Below are positions 1-12,800 of a stretch of DNA of 19,434 nucleotides, in pieces. A program made the translations under genes and the position numbers. The notes under the pieces were generated by a model that was given only the letters and a program-made list of their open reading frames with translations, was not told the origin of the DNA and searched no databases. Position 1 is the stretch's first letter. Each line of letters begins with the position of its first letter. The DNA comes from an uncultured Burkholderiales bacterium (GTDB taxonomy: Bacteria; Pseudomonadota; Gammaproteobacteria; Burkholderiales; Burkholderiaceae_C): positions 1 to 19,434 of the forward strand of contig CAISQQ010000474.1 of the NCBI GenBank assembly GCA_903887655.1. The letters are read 5' to 3'.

Positions 1-831
1 GCTCTCGGACAGTAAGATCAAGGTTCTTTGAGCGCCACTGTCAACGACAACGGTCAAGGGCAAGCCACCGATCGGCACGCCTTTGGCTTCAAAGGCTTGA
101 CTTTGTGGATTGTATGAAATCCAGGAAGGCAAACTCTCGTTGCTAGGCAAAGAAATTTTCACGTCGGCGCCGATCACAATGGCTTGCTCAGGCAATGGGA
201 TTGTCAAGACTGAATTCAAATTCACAGTCCCTTGCGGCAAGACCACCGCAATCAGCCCCGTTGTACTGGAAGTGGGCACTTTGAGCACATTCACCACCAA
301 GCCATTGCCTGCCCCAGCCCCCACAGTGGCTTGTAGGATGGGGGGCCCTTGGGCTTGAGGATCCATGCTCTGCATGGAGGTTGGGGGCGTTGAGGCCGTT
401 TGAACTGGCGCTTGAAGAGGGGGGGCGTTGCCTTGGGCGTTCCCTATCGAGAGTTCTGCGCCAGCCCCCTCATTGAACGAGGGCAACGAAGTGACAACAG
501 CACCACTCGGCGCATTGAGGGGCGTTGAAGCGGTGAGCCCATTGGCCATCAACGTCGGGGCCAATGCAGCCGTGTTTGAAGCCGGTGCAAATGCAGCACT
601 CGAGTTGGCGTTGCCGGGGGAAATTAACGCACCAGCGAGACCTGTTGTCGCACCAGGGAGCGTGCTGCTGGTGAGCGAAGTGGCTGAAGAAGACGGATTG
701 GGGCTGGCGTTGGATGGGGTGAGCGCTGCACCACCGAGCGAAGATGACGCGTTGTTTTGCCCCACACCGGAGGAGGTGTTGTTGCCGGAGTTGATGGGTT
801 GAGACTGCAAGGGCACAGGCGGCACAGACAG
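1..831 (-). other. C-terminal tail of TpsA: low-complexity linker and Ig-like domain (incomplete)
   Basis: Residues about 5347-5623. After the octapeptides comes a Ser/Asn/Pro/Ala-rich linker (PINSGNNTSSG, NASPNPSSS, APPLQAPVQTASTPP). A more ordered stretch follows: VLTIPLPEQAIV, then LPSWISYNPQSQAFEAKGVP and LPLTVVVDSGAQRTLILLSES at the window edge. The LPSWISYNP...F-x-A-x-G-x-P pattern resembles putative Ig/cadherin-like domains (LPSWLSFDP...GTP) of bacterial surface proteins. No stop codon is reached, so a further C-terminal domain cannot be excluded. Confidence 0.7.
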
Positions 832-3800
832 CACCGCCAACTGGGTAGAAGACAACCCCGACAATTGCCCCGGTGTCAAAGCAGAGATTTGTGACGTGCT
901 CAAAAAGGTCAATTGCGCAACACTCAAGGCAGACAACTGCAAGGGTGTCAAACCGCTCACTTGCTCGCCGCTCAAAACCGTGATTTGAGACTTGCTCAAG
1001 CCCACCAGTTGGGCTGCATTGAGGGCGCCAATTTGTGCGGGGCTCATCTGCGAGACCACTTGGGGGCTCAAAGCGGCAATTTGAGGTGCTTGCAAGACAC
1101 CGACTTGAGAAAGTGTGAAGGATTGGACTTGTGACGAGCTCAGGCAAGCCACTTGACCCATGCTCATGGAGGCGACCACTGTGGTGCTCAATGCGGCCAC
1201 TTGGCTGGGTGTGAAGGCTTGAATTTGCGCACCACTCAATACACCCAATTGCGCGGGCGTTAAAACACCGAGACTCTCAGGCCTTAAGCTGGCCAATTGC
1301 GTGGCTTGCATCGAGGCCATTTGGTTGGGGCTGAAGGCGGCAACTTGTGTGGCCGTAAAACCGGCCACTTGCGCAGGCCTGAAGGCGCCCAATTGCGCAG
1401 GACTCAAGAGCGTGACTTGGTTGGCCGGCAAGGCCGCCACTTGTTGGCCCGTCATCGCTTGTAAAAAACCACCCGCCAAAGACGTGACTTGTGCATTCGA
1501 CAGTCCCGCAAAAGCTCCCGATCCCATCGATGCGATTTGAGTGGCATTGAAGACGGCCAATTGTTGGGCGGACAAACTGGACATTTGTGAAGCACTCAAG
1601 GACTGCAATTGAGTCGCATTGAGTTGCGACAATTGCGCAGCCCCCAAACCCGCAACTGTTGTTGGGCTGATGGCGGCAAACTGGTTGGCGCTGATCACCC
1701 CCCACTGGCTTGGTGTGAGGGCATTGACTTGCAAGGGGGTCAGCGCCGTCATCTGTGAAGCGATCAGACCTTGCAGTTGTGCATTTGAAAACCCTGCAAG
1801 CACCACGCTTGGAAGCCCAGAGATCACTCTGGCAGACAGGCCACCCACCTGTGTTGGCGTCAAGGACTGAACCATGGGTGTTGAGAGCGCGCCAAATTGA
1901 CTGCTTGAAAAGGTGGCCAATTGCGCAGGCGTCATCGATTGCACCTGTGCGCTGGAGAGGGCCGTGATTTGCGCACTGCTCAAAGCGCCTACGCTGCTCG
2001 GTTGCAGGGCGGCAAACTGGGTGCCCGAGAGGGCTTGGAGTTGCACTGCACTCAGCAGCGAGAGCTGCGTGGGCGTGATCCCAGAGAGCTGAACGGGTGT
2101 GAGCACTTGCAGTTGTGCATTGCCCAATGCAGCGAGTTGAGCTGAAGTGAACAATCCCAGATGGGTGCTTGTGAACGCCGCCAATTGCGCATTGTTCATG
2201 GCGGTGAGTTGTGTCCCCGTCAGGGCATTGACTTGTGCGGGCACAAAGACTGCAATTTGAGGTGGCGTGAACGCTTGGACTTGCGCTTGGCTAAACAAAT
2301 TGATCTGGTAGCCCGTGAGACCCGCCAATTGCGAAAGGGTCAACGCGGCGATTTGTGGCGGCGTCAAATTTTGAATTTGCTCACTGGTGAGGGTCGTGAT
2401 TTGTGCGCTGCTCAAGGTCGTGACTTGAGCGTTGGTGAGCGTTGGCGGCGGCGGTGCAGGCGCAACAACCGTGCTCGTCGTATTTCGAACATAGGTGATG
2501 CTGTAATTCGCACCCGCATTGCCGTCGTTGATCACCACACCTGAGAGCACTGTCGATTTGTTTTTATCCCCAGGTGCAGGATCTGTAAAGGCCACAATGC
2601 CCCCTGAAAAACTGTCCCTGATCCCTCCATTGGAAGCGTTGTTGTACAAAGTCCCAGACACCAAAAGAGGCGCAGGCACCGTGGTGGCGCCTGTCATGGC
2701 CGTCGTGCCATCAAAATTTTTGACCGCATCGCTCGCCGTCAAGGTCAGCGGCGCCGGTGTGATGGAGACCCCTCCAATTTGAGGTCCTGCAACCGTGTAA
2801 TTGCTGGCCAAACCTGTTCCATTGGCCAAAACCAAACCGGTGAGGGTGTTGAGCGCATTGGCACCACCGACATTGGCGCTGTTGGTCTGAGCAGAGCCCG
2901 CACTCAAGTTGAGCGTTTGTCCAGCCACGCCACTTGCCGTGAGGGCTTGCGTGGGCATGGCCGTGGTGCCATCGTAGACCTTGGTCGCACTCAACGTGAT
3001 GGGGGCAGGGGTGATGGCGCCATTGGAATTGGCATAATTGAAATTCGCTTGCGGCACATAGTTGGCTGCACTTGCACCGGCCAAGACCAAGGAGTTCAAC
3101 GCATAAGCCAAACCCGTTCCCACGTTTGAACTCGAGAAGGCGCCTGACGCCCTTGCGACCACATCATCTTGGCCCACAACGCCTGTCAAATCAACACCCA
3201 GGCCAGCAATGGTGGCACTGGCATCGTAGACTTTGCTCAAATTCAAAGGCGCAACACCCAAGGGCTTGGGTGTGATGGTGCCCAATGCATTGCTCAAGCT
3301 CACCACATAATTGCCACCATTGTTGCCGTCGTTCAACGCAACAACGGAGGGCACCAGTGAACTCGCATTGACACCGAGCACGCGAGGAGAGACATAGTTT
3401 TGTGCAACTTGAATGCTGTCGCCCGCCATCAATCCGCTGACGGTTGGCAACACACTGGCCATCACACTCCCGTCGTACACCTTGCTGTTGGTCAAGGCGC
3501 TCACACTCAAGGGTGCTGCAGCGATAGCGCTCAATGCATTGGCAGCAAAGGTGATGCTAAAGTTCTGCCCGTTGTTGCCATCCAAGACTGTCGCGCTGTT
3601 GATGCTCACCACCTTTTGCGTGCCAGCGTTCTTGTTGTCAAAGCTGAGGGACACGGAAGACACCGAGTTGCCTTGAACATTCAAGGCCTGCGTGAGGGCA
3701 GCCACATCTGCCACACTGGCCTGAGCGACCGTGCTTGCATCGTAGGTCTTCAAGACGACGGGGGCATTCAAGGTGACTTGTTTTGCTGCAATCACCCCAT

Positions 3801-6800
3801 TGTTGCCAGACAAGGTGCTGCCAGAGAACAAATAGTAATTGGCGGCATCGGTTCCTGCAAGCGATACATTGCTCAGGGTGTAACCCAAATTTTGCCCAGC
3901 GTTTGAGGTGGCATAAACGCCCGACCCCGAAACGCTCACCACATCACCGCTCACACGCCCTTGCAACGTCATATTGGCATTGCCCACGCTGGACGTTCCA
4001 TCATAGGCGCGGCTTGGTGCGGCAGCGACACTCAAACCCAAAGGGTTCACCGTCAAAGCGCCAACAATGACTGGGCTCACACCAGCGGTGAGGTTGGCCC
4101 CATTGTTGATGAAGTTGGTGTATGCGTAGGTATAGCTGGCGGCTTTGAGCTGGGAGGCGCTGCTGAAAATCCCCGAGGTCTGATTCACCACTGGGGTCAC
4201 CCCCATGTTGAAACTGACACTCGCCCCTGTGGCATCCAAATAGGTATAGGTCGATCCCGTGATGCCCGCCAAACTTAAATTGTTGATCGTCGCGCCTGCA
4301 TTGGTGGCGTACTGAACCACACTGGGCATGAAGTTGATGTTGCCCCCATAGACATTGACCGCATTGGGAACTTGGATGACCAACTTACCTGCAGGCACCA
4401 CATTGAACTGTCCACCAACGGCTGAAATTTGGTAGTTGCTGGAAGAAAACCCAGAGGGCGTGATCGCGTAAATACCCGCCACCAAATCGGTGCACGTGGG
4501 CGTGACCGAACACGAGGCCGTGGGATGAGAAATCGTGCCTTGTGTGATGACCGAAGCGAACTCACCATTGACCAAGCCCGAGTACGTCACGCCATTGAAT
4601 CCAACGGGATCGCTTTGCGTGACAAATTTAGAGGCGTCATTGACGGTGATGGTCAACGGTGCTTTGGCAATGGTTGCAAGGGTGGTGCCAGCACCAACCG
4701 TGTAGTTTCTGGCCAACCCCCCTTGAGTACCGTTCAAAAGTGTATAACTCACATTCACTGACTTTTGAGCGCCCGCGCTTGCATCAGCAAAACTCGCGTT
4801 GGCCAACAGCCCCAAACTCTCATTGCCCACCAAACCCGTGACAGCCCCAGGCGATGTGACTTGCGCAGTGCTCAAGCCGTCGTACACCTTGTCTGACACA
4901 CTTGTGCCGCTCACACTCACCAATTTGGGCGCAATCGTACCGATCAACCCCAGGGGTTGAATCAATCGGTAATTGTTCGCACTCAAACCGGCAAGGGTGT
5001 CATTGGCCATCACTGCGATGTTGGCATTGGCGTTGACGTCGGTGAATGCACCCGCCTGACTTAAAGTGACCGTGTCGCCCGCAAATACCCCGTTCAATAC
5101 ACCACCGCTCAAAGTTGCGGTGTTGGTGCCGTCGTATGTTTTCGTGACCACACTGGTGTTGAGCACACTCAATGAAGCGGGTGTGATGGTGCTGCTCGTG
5201 TTTGAAGCCAACGAAACGTTGTAGTTGTGTCCATTGTTGCCATCCGAGAGCGTCACGGCTGATAAATGAAGTGTTTTATTCGTCCCAACTGCACTTGAGG
5301 CGTACGTCAAGCTTGCAGCAGAAACGCCATCGTTGCTCACACCCAACTGGGCACTCAAAGCACTCAAATCTGCAGCACTTGCCGTGTAAGCGGTTGTTGC
5401 GTCATACACTTTGCTGGCAGAGGCTGGCGTGAGGGTGACATTTTTGGGCACAATCAGCCCATTGTTGCCGCTCAAGTTGGCGCCCGCGCCTAAGACATAG
5501 TTGCCCTGATCGGCCCCCAGCAAAGTCAATCCACTCACGGTGTAGGCCACCGAAGCACTGGCATTGACCGTGGAGTAAACGCCCGAGCCCGTCACGCTCA
5601 CCACATCATTGGCCAAGACCCCATTCAAGGACAAATTGGCTTGCGTCATCAAAGACGTGCCGTCGTACGTCTTGCTAGGCGAAGCACTTGCCGTGATGCT
5701 CAAAGGGGTGATGGTCAAGCCGCCCACATACACGGGCGCATTGGTGAAGTGATTGAGAACGGTTTGATAGGAAGTGGCTGCGATGTTGTAACTGCCCACA
5801 ACCAGTTGGCCCCCAGTGCTCAAACTGGGCGCACCCTGAGCGAGAGGAACCGCTTGCAAGGTGAAGGTGATGGCGCCTTGGGCGTTGTCGGTGTAAGTGA
5901 ATTGATTGCCTGTGTGCGAGCTCAAGCTGAGGTTGCTGATCGTATTGCCATTGCTGGACATGTAAGAGACAGAACTCGGGTTGAAACTCAAAGGCGTGCC
6001 ATAGCTCACACTCATGTTGTTGCTGCGAACCAGTACCGAGCCTGCCGGCGCAATCGTGTAATCGCCCGGCACGTAGGCGATGGTGTAATTGCCAGAAGTC
6101 ACGACGGAGGGGACCAACACCCGTGAATAAGTCCCCGTGTCTTGAACCGCAGCATTGCTTCTCGTGACCGTGGGTGTTGCACTCAACTGCGCCACACCAT
6201 CCCCACCCACAAAGCCCAAATAACTCACCCCAGCGTAGCCCAAGGTATCGCTCTGCGTTACAAATTTGGCATCTGCGACGGCAGAGATGATCAAGGGGGC
6301 GGGTGTGATGGTGCCGTTGATCGCATGGCTCACCACTTGGTAGTTGTGCCCGGCGTTGCCATCGTTGATCACCACAGAGGGCGTCAAGGTGTTGGTGACG
6401 CCAACGTTTTTGTTGGCATAGACTTGCGTGCCCGTGGCCGTATCCGTCCCCAAGAGACCCGTCACCATGGGCACGGCCAAAGCACTGGTGGTGCCGTCAT
6501 ACACCTTGGTGTTGGTGGTGGCAGTCACGTTCAAGGTTGCCGCAGCAATGGTGGCCGAGGAAGTGGCTGTTGTATTGCTGAGGGTGTAGTTGCTCAGGCT
6601 TCCATTCAAAACAGACACCATGCCAATGCCTGAGACTGAAACCGTTTGTAAGCCGGTATTTTTACTTGCAAACGTCGCAAACGTATTGTTAAAGCTCACA
6701 CTCTGAGCGGCCACGGCATCGCTTGTGCTGAGCGTCACTGTCGCATTGACATTGGCGTCGTAGGTTTTGTTCGCCGCCACAGCGCTCACGCTCAAGGCTT

Positions 6801-9800
6801 TTGGGTTGATGGTGACGTTGTTGCTGGTGCTTGTGTTGTCAAGCGCACTGTAAGCCAAACTCAATTGATAGTTGCTCAGCGACGCCGTGGAGCCTGCACC
6901 GCTTAAGGTGATCGACTTGACATAATTGCTGGTGTTGGAGGCGACGTCCGGCGCATTCACCACCACACTCGCAATCGACAAGACTTGACCGCCTTGAAGT
7001 CCCGTGATCACAGGGGCTTGGCTGGGTGTGAGTGTCGTGGTGCCCGAGTAGGTGCCTACCACCGAGATACCGATGGGTGCTTTTGAGATGGTGAAGGACG
7101 AACCCAGGCTGCTAAGGGCCGCGTAGTTAGAAGCCAGTCCACCATTGTTGCTGACACCCAGGGCCAAACCCGTTGTGTTGAGCAAGGAAATGGGCGTGGT
7201 CGTGGCGGCCGGCGAAGCAATGTTGCCACTGTTGCCTGAGCCCGTGATAGAGAACGTCTGGCCATTCACGCCCGTTGCTGTCAAAAAGGCACCAGCAAGC
7301 GCTGTACTGGCTGAGTAAACCATCGATCCACTCAGTGTCAAGGACGCTGGCGTGACCGTGAACACATTGGTCGAACTGACCAATGGCGTGACATTGTTAT
7401 AGCTTGGATACACATAATAGTTGGACATCACTGCCGTGGTGCCCAGCCCATTGGGATTGATTTGTGTCACATAGTTGTTGTTGCCTACATTGGGGTTGTT
7501 GATCACAAGAGAGGCGACACTCAAAGTCTGTGCGCCCAGTAAACCGGTGACCGATGGCGCTGTTGAGGGAACCAACGTGGTCGAACCGCTGTAAACACCG
7601 CTGGCCGAAATGCCCAAAGGGGCTGGACTCAATTGAACCGCATTGGTGCTCAAACCACCCGCCACCGCATTGGGGGCAAGGGTGAGCGTGTAATTGCTCA
7701 TGCTCATCAACGCCGAATGAGCCCCCAAGGTGATGGCACTCACATAATTGCTGGCATTGGCCGCGACATTGGCGTTGTTGATCACAGCAGCCGTGATGGC
7801 ACTCACCGTCTCGTTGTTTTGCAACCCCGTCAAGACAAAGCTTGTGGGAACGACCGTGGTGGTGCTGCTGTAGGGCGCGGTGATCGAGATGCCCAGCGGC
7901 GCCTTGTTGATCAACGCACTGACGCCAGAGATGGCGTAGTTGGTGTTGGACAACACGAATGTAGTGCTGGCAAAACTCGTGTAAGGGGAGACATTGGCGT
8001 TGGCACTGCTGACCGATGCACTCCCCGACACCAGACTGGGGTAAGCATCCCCCGCATAGGCGGTCCCTGTGAAGGCATAAGTGTTGGTTGTTGCGAAAGT
8101 GCTCAACCCGTCGTATGTTTTACTGATCGCCAGGTTCAGGGGTGCAGCACTCATTGTAAAAACATTGCTCACATTGCTTGAGGGCTGAGCGTTGTAATTG
8201 GCAGTGAGCGTGTAATTGGACAAGGACATCGAGCTCGATTTGGTGCCCAGCGTGATCGAGGTCACATAGTTGCTGCCGTTGGCCGCCACATTGGCGTTGG
8301 CAACACCCAACCCCGTCAAGCTGCCCACCGTGTCGAGCCCCAAGAGTCCATACAAAGCAAAGGAGGTGGGCACCACATTGAGCGTTGCATTGAAGACGCC
8401 TGCTGCATTCACCCCCAAGGGAGCGGGGCTCAGGGTGATTTGATTGGTGTTGGTTTGTTGCGCATTGCTCAGGCGAGTTGTGTTGAGCACATAATTGCTC
8501 ATCAAGGCAGTGGCCACATTGGTGTTGATCTGGCTCACGTAGTTGCTGGAATTGTTGGCCACATTGGCGTTGCTCAGCACCAAGCTGGTGATGCTGGACA
8601 CGCTCTCTCCACCTTGCAGCCCTGTGAGCTGAAAACTGTTGGGTACCACAGTGGTGCTGCCAGAGTAAAGCGCACTGGCGGTGATGCCCAAAGGGGCTTT
8701 GTTGATGGTGGCTGTGACGGCGCCAATGACATAATTGGTGTTGGAGAGCGCAAACGTGTTGCTGCTCAAAGAGGCGTAGGTCTGTGCGTTTGCACTGCTC
8801 GTTGCTGCAGCGCCCGAAACGATCGTGGGAGCGGCATCGTTGGCATACAAGGTCCCCGTGATCGCATAGGGGTTTGCATTCGTGAAGGTGGCATTTGCAT
8901 CGTAGATTTTAGAGATGCTCAGGCTCAAACCCTTGGCATTGAAGTTGAAATCATTGCTGCTGCTCGTTGCCAAGGTGGCATTTCGCACTGGGTTGAGCAC
9001 ATAGTTGGCCATGCTCATGGATGCAGAGACACTGCCCAGCGTGATGGCCGTCACATAAATGCTGCCATTGCTGGCCACATTGGATTGGGACACACTCAAG
9101 GTCGAGATGCTGCTCACCGTATCGAGTCCGAGCAAGCCCGTTAAGGTGTAGGTTGCGGGCGTGACCACCTGTGTGCCGTTGTAAACGCCCGTGGCCGTGA
9201 TGCCCAAGGGGGCTTGACTCAAGGTGACCGCGTTGTATGTGTTGGCCAAGCCCGAGACGTTGTAACTGGCGTTGAGTGCGTAGTTGCTCATGCTTGCCGT
9301 GGAGCCCGCAGCCAGCGTGATCGAGGTCAAGTAGTTGCTTGCGTTGGCACTCACATTTTGAGCGCGCACAAGGGCCGATGTGATGGCGTTGATTTGCTCA
9401 CCCCCCTTGAGTCCCGAGACCGCAAAGGACGTGGGCACCACCGTGGTCGAGCCAGAGTAGACCGCATTGATGGTGACACCCAATGGCGCTTTGGTGATGC
9501 TCAAGCTTGAGCCCACAGTCGTCAAGGCGTTGTAATTGCTTGCAATGCCGCCATTGGCACTTGTGCCCAAACTCAAGCCCGTGAGACTGGACAAGCCAAT
9601 GGTGCCAACCGTTACATTCCCCGACACCAAATTGCTCGCGTCACCCGCGCCCAAAAGTGTGAACGTCTCCGAATTGACACCCGTTGCTGTGAGCGTGTTT
9701 CCAGCGGCCAAGGTTGTGGCGTCATACACCCTTGTGCCCGACAAGGTTAAATTGGCGGCACTCAAGGTGACCTTGTTCGTGCTCGGCGCATCGCTGCCAC

Positions 9801-12800
9801 TCCAAGCGTAGGTGGTGTTCAATGCATAATTGCTTTTGACCACCGTGCTGCCTACACCAAGGCTGTAATCGGTGACGAAATTGGAGCCATTGCCAGAGAC
9901 GTTTTTGTCATGCAGTGTGACCGACGCCAGCGTCATGTGGTCTGTGCCCAAAAGGCCTGTGGCGGTGACTGCTGAAGGGGCGATGCTGGTGGTGCCTGAG
10001 TAGGTCCCTGTGATGTTCAAACCCAGGGGAGCGGGGTTCAACGTGACGGTGTTTTGTGCTGTGCCCAGGGTGGCGTTGTAGCTTGAAGTGTTCAAGGTGT
10101 AATTGTTCAAGCTCATGCTGCCAGAGGTCACGCCCAAGGTGATGCTTGTGAAGTAACTGCTCCCATTGCCCGACACATTGGCATTGCTCACCACCGCACT
10201 GGAGATGTTGGTGACCGTGTCGCCGGCTTGCAATCCAGTGAACGAAAAGGCGCTGGGCACAACGGTGGTGCTGGCGCTGTAAGTGGCCGTGATGGACAAG
10301 CCCAAGGGGGCCTTTGCAATCGATGCCGAGACGCCTCCAATGCTGTAGTTTGTACTGCTCAGGACCAAAGCGTTGGAGGAAAAACTCGCGTAGGTGCCGT
10401 AGTTGGCGCTGGCGGTGCTGGCTGAGCCCGATGCAATGCTCGGCAAGGTGTCGCCTGCCCATGTGCCGCTCAAGGTGTAGGTGTTGGCATTGGTGAAATT
10501 GGTGCTTGCGTTGTAGACCTTAGAGATGCTCAATGACAAGGCATAGGGGCTCAAGGTCACGGCATTCGTCGTCGTTGTGCCCGCTGAAGCGTTGGCCGCG
10601 GTGTTGAGACTGTAATTGGCCATGCTCGCTGTGCCAACAAAGCTTGCGATGGCAGTGACAAAATTGCTGGCATTGCTCGAGACATTCGCATTGTTGAGCG
10701 AGACCGAGGCGAGCGACGTGATCGTGTCACCGGTTTGCAATCCCGTGAGCGTGTAGGCACTGGGCGTGATCGTTGTCGAGTGGTTGTACACACCACTCAC
10801 GGCAATGCCCAGAGGGGCTTTGTTGATCGTGCCACTCAACACCGGTTGGCTCACGGTGTAATTGCCAGCGTCCGCGCCTGAGATGGTGTTGCCGGTCACG
10901 GACACGGCGATGCCCACTGCCGCATTTTTGGCGACAAAGCTTCCACTCACACCCGCTGTTGAGAGCGTGACAGCGTCTCCCGCCACCAGCCCCGATAAAC
11001 TCGCACTTGACGCATTGATGCTGGCGCTCAAGAGTCCATCGTAGGTCTTGGTCGTGACCACCTCACCAACAACGGCCAGGGGCTTGGCAAGAATGGTGAG
11101 ACTCGAGCCTGTGCTCGTCAAGGCGTTGTAGTTGGTGCTCAATCCCGTCAAACTGGTGCCCAAGCTCAGGCCATTGACAGAATTGAGGGTCTGCACACCC
11201 ACGTTCTTGCTCAATAAATTATCGCTGTTGCCACTGCCCGTGACGGTGAAGGTCTGTCCAGCAACACCATTGGCCGTCAAACTGCTGCCCGCCACTGCCG
11301 TTGCTGCGGTGTAGAACTGAGAACCACTGAGGGTTAAGTTGGCCTTGTTGATGGTTGCAGCCAGCGTCAAGGCACCAATGCTGTAATTGGCATTGGAGAG
11401 CACCAGTGTGCTTGATAACACACTGTTGTAGTTTGCCGCATTGGCGCTTGAAACGGTCACCGTGCCCGAGACCGCATTGCTGGCCAAACTGTAAGCATTG
11501 GCTGCCAAAACAAAACCACTTGAAAACACCGCGCTCGCATCGTAGGTTTTGCTGACACTGACACTCACATTGATGGGCAAGGGATTGATGGTGATGGTGT
11601 TGTCGGTGTAGGCGACTTGGTAATTGTTGGCATCGGCACCCGTGATTCCCAAGCTCGAAGCGTAACGGCCTGCATTGGTACCCGTTGCAATCCCTGTGAT
11701 CGTCACCGAATCGGTGTTGATGAACCCTGTGGCCGTGGCTGTGCCACTTTGCGCTGCACCACTGTAGGTGTACACACCCGCGCTGCCCACCACCGAGGCC
11801 AAAGCTTTGCTCACCGTGATGGTGTTGGTCGCCATGGAGAGCGCATAGTAGTTGCTCGCCACACCACTGCTCGGATTGGCATTGGCAGTGAGGCTCAAAC
11901 TTCCCACGCCAGCGAGGGTCGTGCTGCCCGCATTCTTACTGGCCAAAGTCCCCGATCCACTCAAGGTAAACGACTGACCTGCCACACCCGACGCTGTCAA
12001 AAGACTTCCAGTTATAGCGGTCGTGCCGTCGTAGACTTTGGTGCCCGAGAGGGCCAAATTGGCCGGAACAACAGTGATCGTCCCAGTGGAATTGATCAAA
12101 TAGTTGCTGTTATCAATGCTCAGCCCACTGGTGTTGACCAAGGTGGTCTGACCCGCATTGGGACTGACCAGCGTTGCATTGCCCGAGATGCTGACGGGAG
12201 AGTTCGATACGGCGTTGAGCGCATACAAATTGCCCAGTGCCGCCACAAAGGCGGTGGAGGCCGAATAGACCGTCACCCCATACATGGAGATGGGCAAGGG
12301 GGTGATTTGTCCATTGCTTCCAGTGACCGTTGGCCCGTAGCTCGTGTTCACCGTATTGGCCAAATAGTAATTGTTGGCGTCATTGCCAGACAGTTTGACG
12401 TTGGTGATGGTGTAGTTCAAATTGGCTGCGGCTGTGGCGTTGTAAGACGCATAGGTCCCTGCGCCAGCCACCGACAAAAGATCCCCAGAGATGGCCTCGG
12501 GCAAGGAGAAGACCAAATTCGTCATCAAGGCGTTGCCATCAAAGACTTTGCTCACCCCAGTGGGCACGGGATTGAGTGAGCGCTGCGTGACCGACAAATT
12601 GCCCACCACGACCACCCCATTGCTCAGATTGGGGTTGGGGTTGAGCAGCCCCGTTAAAGCCACGGGATAGGTGCCCACATTGATGTTCGAGGACGTGCTG
12701 GTGGTGGTGTTGAGCGCAACCAAATTGCCCGTGGTGAGCACCGCGCCTTCTGTGACGCGCAAGGTGCCATTGCTGACCACCGAGGACGACGTCAGGTCGA

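Noticed and set aside
913..2544. Plus-strand ORFs with A-N/D-L-R/C-x pentapeptide-like repeats (for example near 913-1134, 1921-2145 and 2161-2544)
   Set aside because: They are the codon-aligned antisense of the octapeptide array: Gln and Leu codons of the real gene read as Leu, Gln and Arg on the other strand. They have no ribosome-binding site and the period is 8, not 5.
9908..10462. 184-codon minus-strand ORF with His/Arg/Gln-rich sequence
   Set aside because: It is an alternative-frame shadow of a YDG cassette; its apparent repetition mirrors that cassette.
11617..12579. 320-codon plus-strand ORF (also 8440-9144, 7633-8181, 5641-6126 and 6142-6633)
   Set aside because: These are antisense shadows of the YDG array. 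TTA, CTA and TCA codons are rare in the gene, which leaves the opposite strand open by chance.
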